Position numbers and translations under genes: made by a program
Notes under the pieces: generated by a model
Told to the model about the DNA's origin: nothing
Database searches by the model: none
Seen by the model: only the letters and a program-made list of their open reading frames with translations
Shown: positions 25,262-34,209 of the stretch, in pieces
How positions within the stretch are numbered: position 1 is the first letter of the stretch
Layout: the number at the start of each line of letters is the position of its first letter
NCBI GenBank assembly: GCA_019753235.1
Contig: JAIELF010000010.1
Span: 185,443-249,442, forward strand
Direction: 5' to 3'
Source of the DNA: a bacterium
Lineage (GTDB): Bacteria > Planctomycetota > Planctomycetia > Kolteriales > Kolteriaceae
Length of the DNA stretch: 64,000 nt

Positions 25262-25987
25262 CTAGCCGGCGGCCCATTCGATGGGGATCATTGCCGCGGG
25301 CGGAGCCCGATGCCACCGCGCGACGTCGCCAATCGTCGCCTGCACCATGAGTAAAATCAGCAGGGCCCAGCAGACCAGCGCCATCGCGATGCGAACCTTC
25401 ATGTGGATTCGGCGTCGGCTGAGCCCCTCGATCATGGCAATGAGGATTTGACCTCCATCGAGGACCGGCAAGGGGAGGAGATTGAGGATCCCGAGATTGA
25501 TGGAGAGGAGGGCCGTGAAGCCGAGCAGTTGCACAATGCCCGCCGCGGCGTGGTCGCCGGCAACGCCCATCAGACCGATCGGCCCCAGCAATTGATCGAA
25601 GCCGGCGTTCCCCGTGAGGAGCATGCTCAGTGCCGAGAGAACTCCCTGCATCTGTCCCAGAAAGAGTCGCCCGTCTCCGCCGAAGATAATGAACGCCGTC
25701 AGAAAGTTAGCCAGTGGTCCTGCCAGATAGATGACGATTCGCTCGCTGGCCTTGGTGGCATCAAGGTTCTCGCCCCGCCCGAAGAGGACGAATCCACCAA
25801 ACGGAATTGCCGAGAGCCGATACTCGGTTCCGCCCCACGTCTTCCTCAGGAGGACCGGACCCAGGCCGACAGAAAAGAGAGGGGCGGGGACGCCGAGCAT
25901 CTTGGCCGCGGCGAAGTGCCCCAACTCGTGCAGAAAGATGATGGTGGTGACGACCAGCAGGCCGAGCAAAATGCTCATCATGGACAC
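25262..25987 (-). CDS. Minimal site-2 protease (M50 family)
   Basis: The predicted protein has 241 residues. H-E-L-G-H at residues 20-24 lies in the first helix, and L-P-V-L-D-G-G-Q supplies the third zinc ligand Asp, so the intramembrane metalloprotease site is complete. About four helices are present. RseP is about 450 residues with PDZ domains in the middle; here the PDZ region is absent, replaced by a short loop. It may release a membrane-bound regulator or clear signal peptides. GGGAGG is 6 bases before the GTG at 25987 and 12 before the ATG at 25981, so GTG is preferred. The gap to ftsY is 205 bp. Confidence 0.88.
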   Translation of the reverse strand: MSMMSILLGLLVVTTIIFLHELGHFAAAKMLGVPAPLFSVGLGPVLLRKTWGGTEYRLSAIPFGGFVLFGRGENLDATKASERIVIYLAGPLANFLTAFIIFGGDGRLFLGQMQGVLSALSMLLTGNAGFDQLLGPIGLMGVAGDHAAAGIVQLLGFTALLSINLGILNLLPLPVLDGGQILIAMIEGLSRRRIHMKVRIAMALVCWALLILLMVQATIGDVARWHRAPPAAMIPIEWAAG

Positions 25988-26267
25988 GCTTTGCCTCCCA
26001 TGGGGAAGAGATCATTATCTCTGGACCGACGGTTTGAGGCAACGCCGAGTTGAGAGAGACCTCGCCGGCGAGACAGGTTTTATCCCTTCGGGGGGTGTAT
26101 CGGTGAGTTCTTCTCGACCGAATCGGGCGCAAGCGCCAACGATAACGATCATTCCGAGATGGTTGAAAGATCGGCCCGCGGTTCGTCTCGGTCGGCTCTT
26201 CAGGTATCGTCCGAATTAGTCGATCGATTACTCCAGCATCTAGTTGCACATCGGGGAGGATATTGCC

Positions 26268-27413
26268 TTGCTCGCGCTTTGGTCAGCCGCCTTGTTCCTT
26301 GGTGGTCTGCTCGTCACCCCCCCTGTCAACATCGACAAGCTCAATCAAGAGCTCGCTGGCCAGCTCGTCGATCACACGCACAATCATGGTGCGGACCATA
26401 GAGTCTGGTCCGCGATTCTGTGTCAGAAGCGCGATTTGTACGTCTACCTTCCGCCGGGCTATTGCAGTCAGAAACGCTATCCGGTGATTTTTTGGCTCCA
26501 TGGTGCGTTTGGGGACGAGACCCCTTTTCCGATCAATGCCGCCCTAGTCGATCTCGATCGCAAGATTCAAAAGGGCTGCATGCCCCCGGTGATCATCGCC
26601 GCCCCCGACGCCACCCTGGATGGCGAGAACGGGCCGCTGGCGAAAAACTCGCTGTATGTGAATGGTTGTTCGGGGCGATTCGAAGATCACTTCATACAAG
26701 AGGTCGCCCCCTTCGTTTACAAGAATTACTCATGTCTCGAGCAGCCCAGCGCGAACGTCCTGAGCGGATATTCGGGTGGCGGGTTGCCGGCGATGGCGCT
26801 GGGCATCAAGCATCGTCATCAGTTCGGTGTGGTGGCGGTGATCTCTGGGCCGATCAATCTTCGTTATTCGAATTGCCATGATCGATACTTCGAGGACTTT
26901 TCTCCCTGCACGTATCGCTGGGCGGAGGAGTATCAGCCCTGTCAAAAGGTGTCGCAATACTTTTGTGGACTGCTTCACGTACCGGCGAAGTTCTTCATTC
27001 ATCCCGTTTTCGGTAAGGGGCCGACCGTCATTCATCGGGTTCGGCAAGCCAACCCCACGGACCTGCTCTTTTCGAATCCGCTGCAGAACGGCGATCTGCA
27101 AATCTATATCCGATACGCCGGCCAGGATAACTTCAATTTCGATGCACAGGCAGAGTCGTTTGTTTACTTTGCTCGCAAGCAGGGGATTGAACTGACCGCT
27201 ATTCGCGACGACCGAGCCCGTCATACGTCGGCCTATTGCACCGAAGCTCAGATCGAGGCTTTTGCTTGGATGGGTGGCCGGCTGCCCCCCGCGGAAGATT
27301 CTATCCCCTCTGTCACGAAAGAACCCCCGTCGGACGCAACGCCGACGGAGGTCACAGACTCCTCCAGCGATCATGACATCGCATCAAAAGAGGCGATTCA
27401 ACGGGCTCGATAG
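26268..27413 (+). CDS. Exported esterase (esterase D/PF00756 type)
   Basis: The predicted protein has 381 residues. GGGGAGGA at 26253-26260 lies 7 bases before a TTG at 26268, which is the best start; it gives an N-terminal hydrophobic helix. An alpha/beta-hydrolase fold follows: F-W-L-H-G-A-F-G (oxyanion strand), nucleophile elbow L-S-G-Y-S-G-G-G, an Asp in Y-A-G-Q-D-N-F and a His in R-A-R-H-T-S. Eight or more Cys may form disulfides. The substrate is unknown; the family cleaves acyl esters of sugars, siderophores or thiol adducts. The last about 45 residues are a polar tail. Its 3' end overlaps the convergent gene by 30 bp. Confidence 0.8.
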   Translation: MLALWSAALFLGGLLVTPPVNIDKLNQELAGQLVDHTHNHGADHRVWSAILCQKRDLYVYLPPGYCSQKRYPVIFWLHGAFGDETPFPINAALVDLDRKIQKGCMPPVIIAAPDATLDGENGPLAKNSLYVNGCSGRFEDHFIQEVAPFVYKNYSCLEQPSANVLSGYSGGGLPAMALGIKHRHQFGVVAVISGPINLRYSNCHDRYFEDFSPCTYRWAEEYQPCQKVSQYFCGLLHVPAKFFIHPVFGKGPTVIHRVRQANPTDLLFSNPLQNGDLQIYIRYAGQDNFNFDAQAESFVYFARKQGIELTAIRDDRARHTSAYCTEAQIEAFAWMGGRLPPAEDSIPSVTKEPPSDATPTEVTDSSSDHDIASKEAIQRAR

Positions 27414-28151
27414 CGGTAGGCCGATGGGCGAACCGGTCACGCGATTCCAATCCATTCCAGGACGCCGACGATCAACACCCGGTGAGCCTGGTTGCGGCTG
27501 GATCGGCTGCGGTTGGAAGTTGTAATCATAGGGATTGCCATTCCACGTGGGGGGCCCAGGCCAGGGGCGATCATTTGGCCAACCTCGTTGAAAGCGAGGA
27601 TCGCGATAGTTGGGCCAGCTTGGCCGATAGACAGGATACCGTGGAACGTTGGGGTTCGGCCCAACCCAAGGCCCCGTCGGCCCGACCGGATTGATCGGCA
27701 GGGAGACTTCTCCCATGAGCGACGCGATCGACGAACTCAGTTGGCTGGACTCGATGCTGACCTCTCGCACCAGGCATTGTGCGCGGGACATGGCTCGTGG
27801 GGGGACATGGCACGCGGGTTGACGAGCGATCGCCCCTTCGAGATTCCGCGATTCACAGGCAATCTGCGATACCAGCCGCTGGGCACAGGCCCAATCGCCG
27901 TCCTCGATCTCATCATCCAGTTCCTCGGCCCAATCATCAAGTTGGACAGAAGCCTGGCACAGATATCGGTAGTCGGGCGTGTCATCGAAGTGATCGTCGA
28001 TCACGTCGGCGAGATTATCGGTCTTGTTTTCCAGGCACTCGGCTTGCCGTTCCAGCGGGTGGTTTGCCCACGCGACGGTGCTGGCTCCGCCTACAAGCCA
28101 AACCCCAACGAGAGTGCCAACGATCCCCGAGGTCCATGGATGAGCGATCAT
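27384..28151 (-). CDS. Secreted protein with DDHF/YR helical domain, paralogue A
   Basis: The predicted protein has 255 residues. A signal peptide (about 1-29, ending A-W-A) is followed by a helical domain of about 110 residues with D-D-H-F at 52-55, Y-R at 61-62, A-E at 75-76 and G-D at 85-86. These residues sit at the same spacings as in the neighbouring gene product at 28338-29228. It also has about six Cys, absent in that paralogue. The last about 90 residues are Pro-, Asn-, Trp- and Gly-rich, suggesting a surface-exposed unstructured tail. I do not recognise the family and cannot assign a function. The 3' end overlaps the convergent esterase gene by 30 bp. Confidence 0.75.
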   Translation of the reverse strand: MIAHPWTSGIVGTLVGVWLVGGASTVAWANHPLERQAECLENKTDNLADVIDDHFDDTPDYRYLCQASVQLDDWAEELDDEIEDGDWACAQRLVSQIACESRNLEGAIARQPACHVPPRAMSRAQCLVREVSIESSQLSSSIASLMGEVSLPINPVGPTGPWVGPNPNVPRYPVYRPSWPNYRDPRFQRGWPNDRPWPGPPTWNGNPYDYNFQPQPIQPQPGSPGVDRRRPGMDWNRVTGSPIGLPLSSPLNRLF

Positions 28152-28337
28152 GCGTGACTCCCTTCTCTTTCGAGTCCGCCGGCCGGGGGAATCTCGGGCT
28201 TACCCACCCAGAAAGAATCTCCGTCGTCGGTTCGAAACAGTCATGCATGGAACATGCCAAAGATGTTGGCTCGCGCGAAATTGATCGTCAGTAGGGGATC
28301 TCGGCAGGTCATGCCTCGACGGTGTCTATGGATCTGC

Positions 28338-29228
28338 TCAGTAGGAGAAAAAGTAGTTGCCCGAATAGAAGTAGGAGAGATAAGGAGGGCCGAAGGTCGC
28401 GTAAATGCTCCAGCCGTAGCCAAATCCAGAGCCGAAGCCAAACGGTCCGAATCGGCGAGATGGTCGGGTCGGATCGAACCAATCCCCACCCCAGTTGGTC
28501 GGGATGCGATTGTTGTTTTCGACCCGTTCCCAATAGCCCCGATAGATGATCCGCGAATCGACAAGACTTCCGTCCGCATGAAACAACGTGTTGGTCTGCA
28601 TCCCTCCCTGTTGAAAGGACGAGCCGTGATCCATCCATTCTCCATCGATGACGTCGTCCCATGCTTCCACTTCGACCGGATCGGACCATTCCTCGATGAA
28701 CGGCCCGTCCAGAGAAACCTTCTTGACTGGGGACCCTTGCTTGACGACATGAGAGACCGGTCGGGCAATATCAAAAGTAGCCTTCTCACTCACATCGACC
28801 GGAACACGGAGGGCAGCCCCCAGGAGAGCCCGCAGCGATTCGATCTCTCGGCTGAGTCGATGGATCAGGTCGATCGCATCGCCCAGAGATTTGGATGGAA
28901 CGACGTCGGGCGATTGGCGATAGATGTCGGTGGCGAAGCCTCGTTGATGAAAGTCGAGCTTTTCCAGCAGAATCTTGGCTTGGCGAAAATCCCCTTTTTC
29001 GACAGCGTTTTCGAGATCCTCGGCAAAGCGATGCGTCCGCGAGGCGGTGAGTCTCAAACTGCGGTATTGGGACGAAGCCTGAAAATGATCGTCGAGAACG
29101 CCATGAAGAGCACGGGCCGAATCTTCCACCACGTCGGCCGCATCGGCTAAATCGTTCGCACCCCATGTCGGCCCTACTAGGGTCAGCATGGCGATCACGC
29201 CTATCAGCGATGGAGACAGTATCTTCAA
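28338..29228 (-). CDS. Secreted protein with DDHF/YR helical domain, paralogue B
   Basis: The predicted protein has 296 residues. The TTG start at 29228 is 6-7 bases after GAGGT. The signal peptide runs to about residue 23 (T-W-G-A). The helical domain carries D-D-H-F at 46-49, Y-R at 55-56, A-E at 69-70 and G-D at 79-80, colinear with paralogue A, which lies 186 bp downstream on the same strand. It lacks the Cys residues of A. The C-terminus is rich in Gly, Phe, Tyr and Trp (G-F-G-S-G-F-G-Y-G). The two genes look like a tandem duplication with divergent tails. The function is unknown. Confidence 0.75.
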   Translation of the reverse strand: MKILSPSLIGVIAMLTLVGPTWGANDLADAADVVEDSARALHGVLDDHFQASSQYRSLRLTASRTHRFAEDLENAVEKGDFRQAKILLEKLDFHQRGFATDIYRQSPDVVPSKSLGDAIDLIHRLSREIESLRALLGAALRVPVDVSEKATFDIARPVSHVVKQGSPVKKVSLDGPFIEEWSDPVEVEAWDDVIDGEWMDHGSSFQQGGMQTNTLFHADGSLVDSRIIYRGYWERVENNNRIPTNWGGDWFDPTRPSRRFGPFGFGSGFGYGWSIYATFGPPYLSYFYSGNYFFSY

Positions 29229-29551
29229 GTTTCAACCTCGTCGGCAGCCACGCGCAGGAACCGTTTCCTTCGGAAGGGACCGATCGGATGGTGGGTGAAA
29301 GTATCGACTCTTCTGATCATGCCAAAAAGAAGGAGGTGGTCTCAAGATTAGCCGGGGGAAAATGAAAGAATTCATGGGCCGTTATCAAAAGAGTTCTTTA
29401 TCGCCGCGGGCCGACCACCAGTTTCCTGACGCCGTCCCCCAGTTTTCCTTCGCTATAACGGCCAAGCAGGGGGAGAGTTGCCAGCGGGGTCTGCCCAGTC
29501 CCAGCCCAGTCCCAGGAATGGGTCGGCGTACCACGAAGAGGGAAAACAATC
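29229..29551. other. Intergenic stretch without a recognisable gene
   Basis: This 323-bp gap lies between two divergent genes, paralogue B and the dehydrogenase, and probably holds both promoters. I see no repeat or hairpin of note. Confidence 0.5.
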
Positions 29552-30556
29552 ATGAGTGCCAGGGCGCAGGTCGTCGTGACGGACTACATCATGGAGCCTG
29601 CGTGGGAAGGACCGATCATCGCCCCGCATGCCGACCTGCTTTTTGCCGGCGCGATCGAGGACGTTCAACTCTTGCCGACCTACCAGCACGCGGACGTGCT
29701 GCTCGTGTTTCACGACATCAAGATTACCTCTCGCGTGATGGGCGAATTCCCTCGATTGAAAGGGATCGTCCGGTGTGGCGTGGGGGTCGATAATGTCGAC
29801 CTGGTCTCGGCCGGCGCGAACGGCATCGTTGTTTGCAACGTTCCCGATTATGGAACGGAAGATGTAGCCGACCACGCGTTGATGATGCTGCTCGCGATTG
29901 CCCGCCGACTCAAAAAGCTCGACGATTCGATTCGGCAAGGAGAATGGGATGCGACACTGATCTACGGCGCTCCGCGAATGCGCGGCCGAACGATCGGAAT
30001 CCTAGGGTCGGGTCGGATCGGATCGGCCATGGCGCTTCGGGCGAAGGCTCTCGGTCTGCGGGTGATCATTTACGATCCTTACCAGCCGCCGGGCTATGAG
30101 AAAGCGATCGGCGTCGAACGCTGTTTCGAACTAGAGCCGATGCTTCGGCAGGCAGACTTTCTTTCCGTCCATACGCCCCTGACGGCGGAAACGCATCACA
30201 TCCTCAATCGGGATACGCTGCATCAACTTCCCCGCGGGGCGTACGTCGTTAACACGGCTCGCGGACCCTGCATTGATTTGAATGCTCTGGTCGATGCGAT
30301 CGACGAAGGGCATATTGCCGGGGCAGGTTTGGATGTGGTCGAGCGCGAGCCTCTCGATGACGAGCGCATCCGCCAACATCCGCAAATCCTCCTGACCCCC
30401 CATGCCGCGTTCTACTCGATGGAAGCGTTTATGGAGATGCGGTCGAAAGCAGGGGAAGAGGCCGTTCGTATTTTGACCGGCCAGCCGATCCGAAATCCCG
30501 TGAACCGAAAATGGCTTCAGCACTCGCGAGCGGTCCTGCCCCGCGTTTTGGAATGA
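29552..30556 (+). CDS. CtBP-like D-2-hydroxyacid dehydrogenase
   Basis: The predicted protein has 334 residues. The NAD-binding motif I-G-I-L-G-S-G-R-I-G is near residue 150. The catalytic set is visible: Arg in N-T-A-R-G-P-C-I-D, Glu in V-V-E-R-E-P-L and His in L-T-P-H-A-A-F-Y-S. The Y-S-after-His arrangement and the N-terminal V-T-D-Y resemble the C-terminal-binding-protein subgroup. It reduces or oxidises a 2-keto/2-hydroxy acid in the cytoplasm; the substrate is unknown. The start ATG has GAGGG upstream. It is convergent with the small membrane protein gene. Confidence 0.92.
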   Translation: MSARAQVVVTDYIMEPAWEGPIIAPHADLLFAGAIEDVQLLPTYQHADVLLVFHDIKITSRVMGEFPRLKGIVRCGVGVDNVDLVSAGANGIVVCNVPDYGTEDVADHALMMLLAIARRLKKLDDSIRQGEWDATLIYGAPRMRGRTIGILGSGRIGSAMALRAKALGLRVIIYDPYQPPGYEKAIGVERCFELEPMLRQADFLSVHTPLTAETHHILNRDTLHQLPRGAYVVNTARGPCIDLNALVDAIDEGHIAGAGLDVVEREPLDDERIRQHPQILLTPHAAFYSMEAFMEMRSKAGEEAVRILTGQPIRNPVNRKWLQHSRAVLPRVLE

Positions 30557-30624
30557 TGTCGGCACTCGATGGGGATCCGCCTCTGCCAGACATTCGAGGA
30601 CAATCGGCGACAAGGATCGCGAGA

Positions 30625-30813
30625 CTACGCCGCTCGCCGAGGGACAAGAGCCCGGTAAAGAACGTTCAAAGGTCGCTGGGCTTCGTCGGCCCGGACCAGT
30701 GCCATTTGAAAGCCTTCCCTCTTGCCGACCAGACGACCTGCCTGAAAACCGAGTGAGTACGCCAATCCGAAGACAGCCGACACCGAGGCCAGCCAGATGG
30801 CAACTTCGATCAC
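30625..30813 (-). CDS. Small single-helix membrane protein
   Basis: The predicted protein has 62 residues. AGGAG lies 8 bases before a GTG at 30813, good support for a real gene. One N-terminal transmembrane helix with small residues (A-Y-S-L-G-F-Q-A-G-R-L-V-G) is followed by a basic soluble tail of about 30 residues. The Gly spacing could allow helix packing. No family is recognised. Confidence 0.55.
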   Translation of the reverse strand: MIEVAIWLASVSAVFGLAYSLGFQAGRLVGKREGFQMALVRADEAQRPLNVLYRALVPRRAA

Positions 30814-30997
30814 GATGAGAACTCCTGGTCAGGCCGGTGGGTCCGCTCGCGAATCGGCAGCGGAAAATCGGCTACAATAAAACGAATAGCGGCGGCCGAT
30901 CGTCGGGTCGGCAAAATACCGAGTAACCATACCACGGAGACCCTCGCCGACAGCGAGCCATCCGCTCCATGTTGGACTTCATCCACCAGGAGGTGCC

Positions 30998-31498
30998 ATG
31001 TCGCTGTCGGAGGATCCGGAAGAATCGAGAGAAACAGAACCGATGGGCAAATCGGACGAAGAACGGCTCGCCAAAGCTCGCGAGAAGGGGACCAAACTTG
31101 GGATCCCTGTGACGCGTCGGCACATTTTTCTCTGTGCCGACCCGACCAAGCCGGAATGCTGTTCAAAGAAGCGAAGCATCGAAGCCTGGGAGTATCTCAA
31201 GGGTCGGCTCAAGGATCTTGAACTCTCCGAGCAAGGGGGCGTGTTTCGCTCGAAGGTCAACTGCCTGCGGGTCTGCACGGCCGGACCTGTTGCGGTGGTT
31301 TACCCCGAAGGTGTTTGGTATGGCTTGTGTGACCCACCGGTTCTCGAGCGAATCATTCAGGAACATTTGATCAGCGGAAAGATCGTCGAAGAGTATGTCT
31401 TCGACCGCTCGCCTCTCAATCACGAAGAAACCGTTCCCTTGGCCATCAACGGTCAGCATCCACCCTGTGAATCGTCGACCCATGCAGGCGACGAGTAG
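30998..31498 (+). CDS. Thioredoxin-fold 2Fe-2S ferredoxin
   Basis: The predicted protein has 166 residues. AGGAGGT stands 3 bases before the ATG. The cluster ligands fit the thioredoxin-like [2Fe-2S] family: F-L-C-A-D near residue 47, then E-C-C, and later C-L-R-V-C-T-A-G-P followed by V-A-V-V-Y-P-E-G. It transfers electrons in the cytoplasm; no partner oxidoreductase is adjacent. Its polar N-terminal 35 residues are an extension. The stop is only 3 bp from that of the convergent PHP gene. Confidence 0.9.
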   Translation: MSLSEDPEESRETEPMGKSDEERLAKAREKGTKLGIPVTRRHIFLCADPTKPECCSKKRSIEAWEYLKGRLKDLELSEQGGVFRSKVNCLRVCTAGPVAVVYPEGVWYGLCDPPVLERIIQEHLISGKIVEEYVFDRSPLNHEETVPLAINGQHPPCESSTHAGDE

Positions 31499-31501
31499 AG
31501 A

Positions 31502-32860
31502 TTAAGGCTGGGTGTCGTCACCCTTGATGTAGATGGGATTGGTGAGGATCCAGATCCGTTCCTCGTCTGCGACCTGGACCCAGACCTCGGCGCGATAGAC
31601 GCCTGGCTCGGCGATCTCAAACGAGACGTCTCGTCCAGTCTTTTCGCCGAAGACTTGACCGTTTCGAATCAGCCGGTGCTTGGCCTCCAGAGGCGCAAAG
31701 CTGCGCAGCTTCATCCCCGCGGTAAAAGGGAGTTTCGATCCAACAACACCGATCGGCTTATCTGTTTCGGCCTGAAAGACGTAGCCCGTGGTGTCGGTGA
31801 TCCAATCGAATCCGACGAAGGCTCGGCCCGCTTCGAGCGCTCGCCAGACTCCCTCACGAGAGAACTCATCAAGCAACAAATGCGTCGTCACGTGCTGAAA
31901 GGCGCGTTCGTAGGGATCCAGATCGACTTGCAGAATGACGTCGCCGGTCTTTGATTTTCCTGCCAAGGCGGCCAGAAATGGAAGCTTGCCGATCGATAGC
32001 TCGGCCACTTTCTGCCCGATGATGTCTTCCAGAAGGATCAGATCCTTTTCCCCTCGAATGATGCGGATGCCGATGTTGTGATGCGAATCATTCCCGGCAA
32101 CCCCCGTGTGCGGGAACATCTGGCACAGTTCGTCATAACGACGAAGGTAGTCTTTGGGGTAATCCTGCAGTGCCGAGAAAACCTCCTGCGGATACTTGTC
32201 CACCAGCGGGCGAAGCTGAAGCCAAAAGAGTGGATTGACCAAACCAAGAAAGAGACGCGACTCTTCCTTTGCGTCGGCATGCACGTTGTAGATCTCGGTC
32301 CCGGCAATCCCCGCGACTTGCCAATCCATTCGTTCTTCGAGATGACAGTAAAACGCCAGCCCTCCGGTCCGCTTGATCATGTCGGACTGTTCCTGCGGAC
32401 TGGAGAAATCCATTCCTTTGATGCTCTTCAGCGGATAGGCAAGCATCCCTTTGAGTTCTGCCCCTGGGATGAGGAGAACCCCTTCGCGAATTCCTTGATG
32501 GCCGTCAACTATGAAGTCGTAGTGGTCGGCAGGATGCTCGGTAAACATGATCACTCGCACGCCGTTCGCATGGGCACCCTTCAAGATCTCTTCAATCGTC
32601 GATCGACTATCGTGCGACCATTTTGAATGGCAATGCAAAATCGCCTTGGTCTCTTCGAATGGTGTCTTAAGGGAGACCGCCTCGCGAGACTGCTTATGCT
32701 TCTCGATGCTTTCCCGCACTTCTTGCAACTTCGGCGCCGTCATTCTCGCCATGGCATCGGCCCAAACGGGCGCAGCGCTAACGTCGGTGAATAAGAAAGC
32801 CCCGACGAGAGTCTGAATGATCCGGGCAAATGGACGCAAAGGTCGCCTTATCGAGTGCAT
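31502..32860 (-). CDS. Secreted PHP-domain metal-dependent hydrolase
   Basis: The predicted protein has 452 residues. AGAGGA lies 9 bases before the ATG at 32860, which is preferred over the ATG at 32878. The N-terminus looks like a signal peptide. The PHP fold is marked by I-L-H-C-H-S-K-W-S-H-D-S and M-F-T-E-H-P, with later acidic/His ligands in A-G-N-D-S-H-H. PHP proteins hydrolyse phosphoesters using two or three metals. The C-terminal about 110 residues form a beta-rich domain. The substrate is unknown; secretion is unusual for PHP enzymes. Confidence 0.8.
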   Translation of the reverse strand: MHSIRRPLRPFARIIQTLVGAFLFTDVSAAPVWADAMARMTAPKLQEVRESIEKHKQSREAVSLKTPFEETKAILHCHSKWSHDSRSTIEEILKGAHANGVRVIMFTEHPADHYDFIVDGHQGIREGVLLIPGAELKGMLAYPLKSIKGMDFSSPQEQSDMIKRTGGLAFYCHLEERMDWQVAGIAGTEIYNVHADAKEESRLFLGLVNPLFWLQLRPLVDKYPQEVFSALQDYPKDYLRRYDELCQMFPHTGVAGNDSHHNIGIRIIRGEKDLILLEDIIGQKVAELSIGKLPFLAALAGKSKTGDVILQVDLDPYERAFQHVTTHLLLDEFSREGVWRALEAGRAFVGFDWITDTTGYVFQAETDKPIGVVGSKLPFTAGMKLRSFAPLEAKHRLIRNGQVFGEKTGRDVSFEIAEPGVYRAEVWVQVADEERIWILTNPIYIKGDDTQP

Positions 32861-32903
32861 GTCCTTGGTTCCTCTCATGTACGGATCCTGATTTCACTTC
32901 GGG

Positions 32904-34052
32904 TCACGATGCGGTCGATAACGCCTGGTCAAGATCTTCCTTCAAGTCGTCAACATCCTCTAAGCCAACGCTGATGCGGATCAGCGAATCTTCAATCCCC
33001 GAAGCGCGACGATCCGCAGGCGAGTACGTCGCGTGTGTCATCGACGCGGGATGCTCGATGAGCGACTCGACCGCGCCGAGGCTGACGGCTAATTGAAATA
33101 GATGCGTCTTCGTGCAGACCTTCTTGGCCACGTCGATGTCGCCGGCAACTTCAAAACTGAGAACGGCACCAAATCCGCCGGCCATCTGTCGGCTCGCGAT
33201 CGAGTGCCCTGGGTGACTCGCCAAACCTGGATAAAGGACCTTCGTCACCCTCGGATGTCGAGCGAGAAACTCTGCCAGCACCTGGGTCGATCGGCATTGC
33301 TCGCGGACGCGAAGTGTCATCGTCTTGAGCCCACGCGAAGCAAGATAAGATTCGAACGGCCCCAGGACGCTACCGGTGGCATTCTGAAGGAAGTAGAGAC
33401 GATCGCGAAGCGACTTCTCGCGCGCGACGACAGCTCCACCGAGAACGTCCGAGTGCCCGCCGATGAATTTGGTCGCGGAGTGAACAACAACATCAGCCCC
33501 CAGTTCCAGGGGCCGAGTCAGCACCGGCGTGGCAAAGGTATTGTCCACCCCCACCATCACGCCCCGTTCGTGCGCGATGGCAATCGCACCTGCGAGATCA
33601 GTGATGGATAGAAGTGGGTTGCCGGGCGTCTCGAGCCAAAGGAGCTTCGTGGCCGGCTCGATGGCTTGTTCGATCTGGGACAGTTCCCTGGTATCGACGA
33701 GTTGCACCGTGATGCCGAACTTCTTGGTGACGTGATGTAACAATCGATAGGTGCCGCCGTAAAGATCTCGTCCAGCGAGCACCTGATCGCCCGGCCGAAG
33801 CGACATCATCACATTGGTGATGGCGGCCATGCCCGAGGCAAACGCCAAGCCGGTAACTCCACCCTCTAAGTCGCCGATCGTTTTCTCAAAATTTGCTCGG
33901 GTTGGGTTTCCGCTCCGCGAGTAGTCGAACTCTTCCCAAACACCGGGGACCGACTGCACGAAAGTGGTGGCAAGGTGGATCGGCGGGACGACCGCACCGG
34001 TTTGCGGGTCTTTCTCGTTGCCGACGTGAATGGCGCGGGTTTGAAACTTCAA
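32904..34052 (-). CDS. Cystathionine gamma-synthase/lyase family enzyme
   Basis: The predicted protein has 382 residues. GGGGAGA at 34061-34067 is 8 bases before a TTG at 34052. That start gives K-F-Q-T-R-A-I-H-V-G as the N-terminus, as in family members; an ATG at 34124 is in frame but lacks a ribosome site. PLP motifs: Y-S-R-S-G-N-P-T-R, F-A-S-G-M-A-A, and H-S-A-T-K-F-I-G-G-H with the Schiff-base Lys. It acts in Met/Cys interconversion; synthase, gamma-lyase or beta-lyase activity cannot be separated by eye. A second family member lies just upstream on the same strand. Confidence 0.9.
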   Translation of the reverse strand: MKFQTRAIHVGNEKDPQTGAVVPPIHLATTFVQSVPGVWEEFDYSRSGNPTRANFEKTIGDLEGGVTGLAFASGMAAITNVMMSLRPGDQVLAGRDLYGGTYRLLHHVTKKFGITVQLVDTRELSQIEQAIEPATKLLWLETPGNPLLSITDLAGAIAIAHERGVMVGVDNTFATPVLTRPLELGADVVVHSATKFIGGHSDVLGGAVVAREKSLRDRLYFLQNATGSVLGPFESYLASRGLKTMTLRVREQCRSTQVLAEFLARHPRVTKVLYPGLASHPGHSIASRQMAGGFGAVLSFEVAGDIDVAKKVCTKTHLFQLAVSLGAVESLIEHPASMTHATYSPADRRASGIEDSLIRISVGLEDVDDLKEDLDQALSTAS

Positions 34053-34209
34053 CGGTCGCGTCTCCCCTGGCTCCTCTGGGACTCTTTCAGCGTAAGAGAC
34101 CAGCGCGGCAACGCCATGGTTCATGGGATCATCGGCGAAATACCTCGTTCTGAAAAGAGACCGTGCGGGCCGGCAATCTCGGATCCGTTACGATTCGGGG
34201 TCAACGGGT

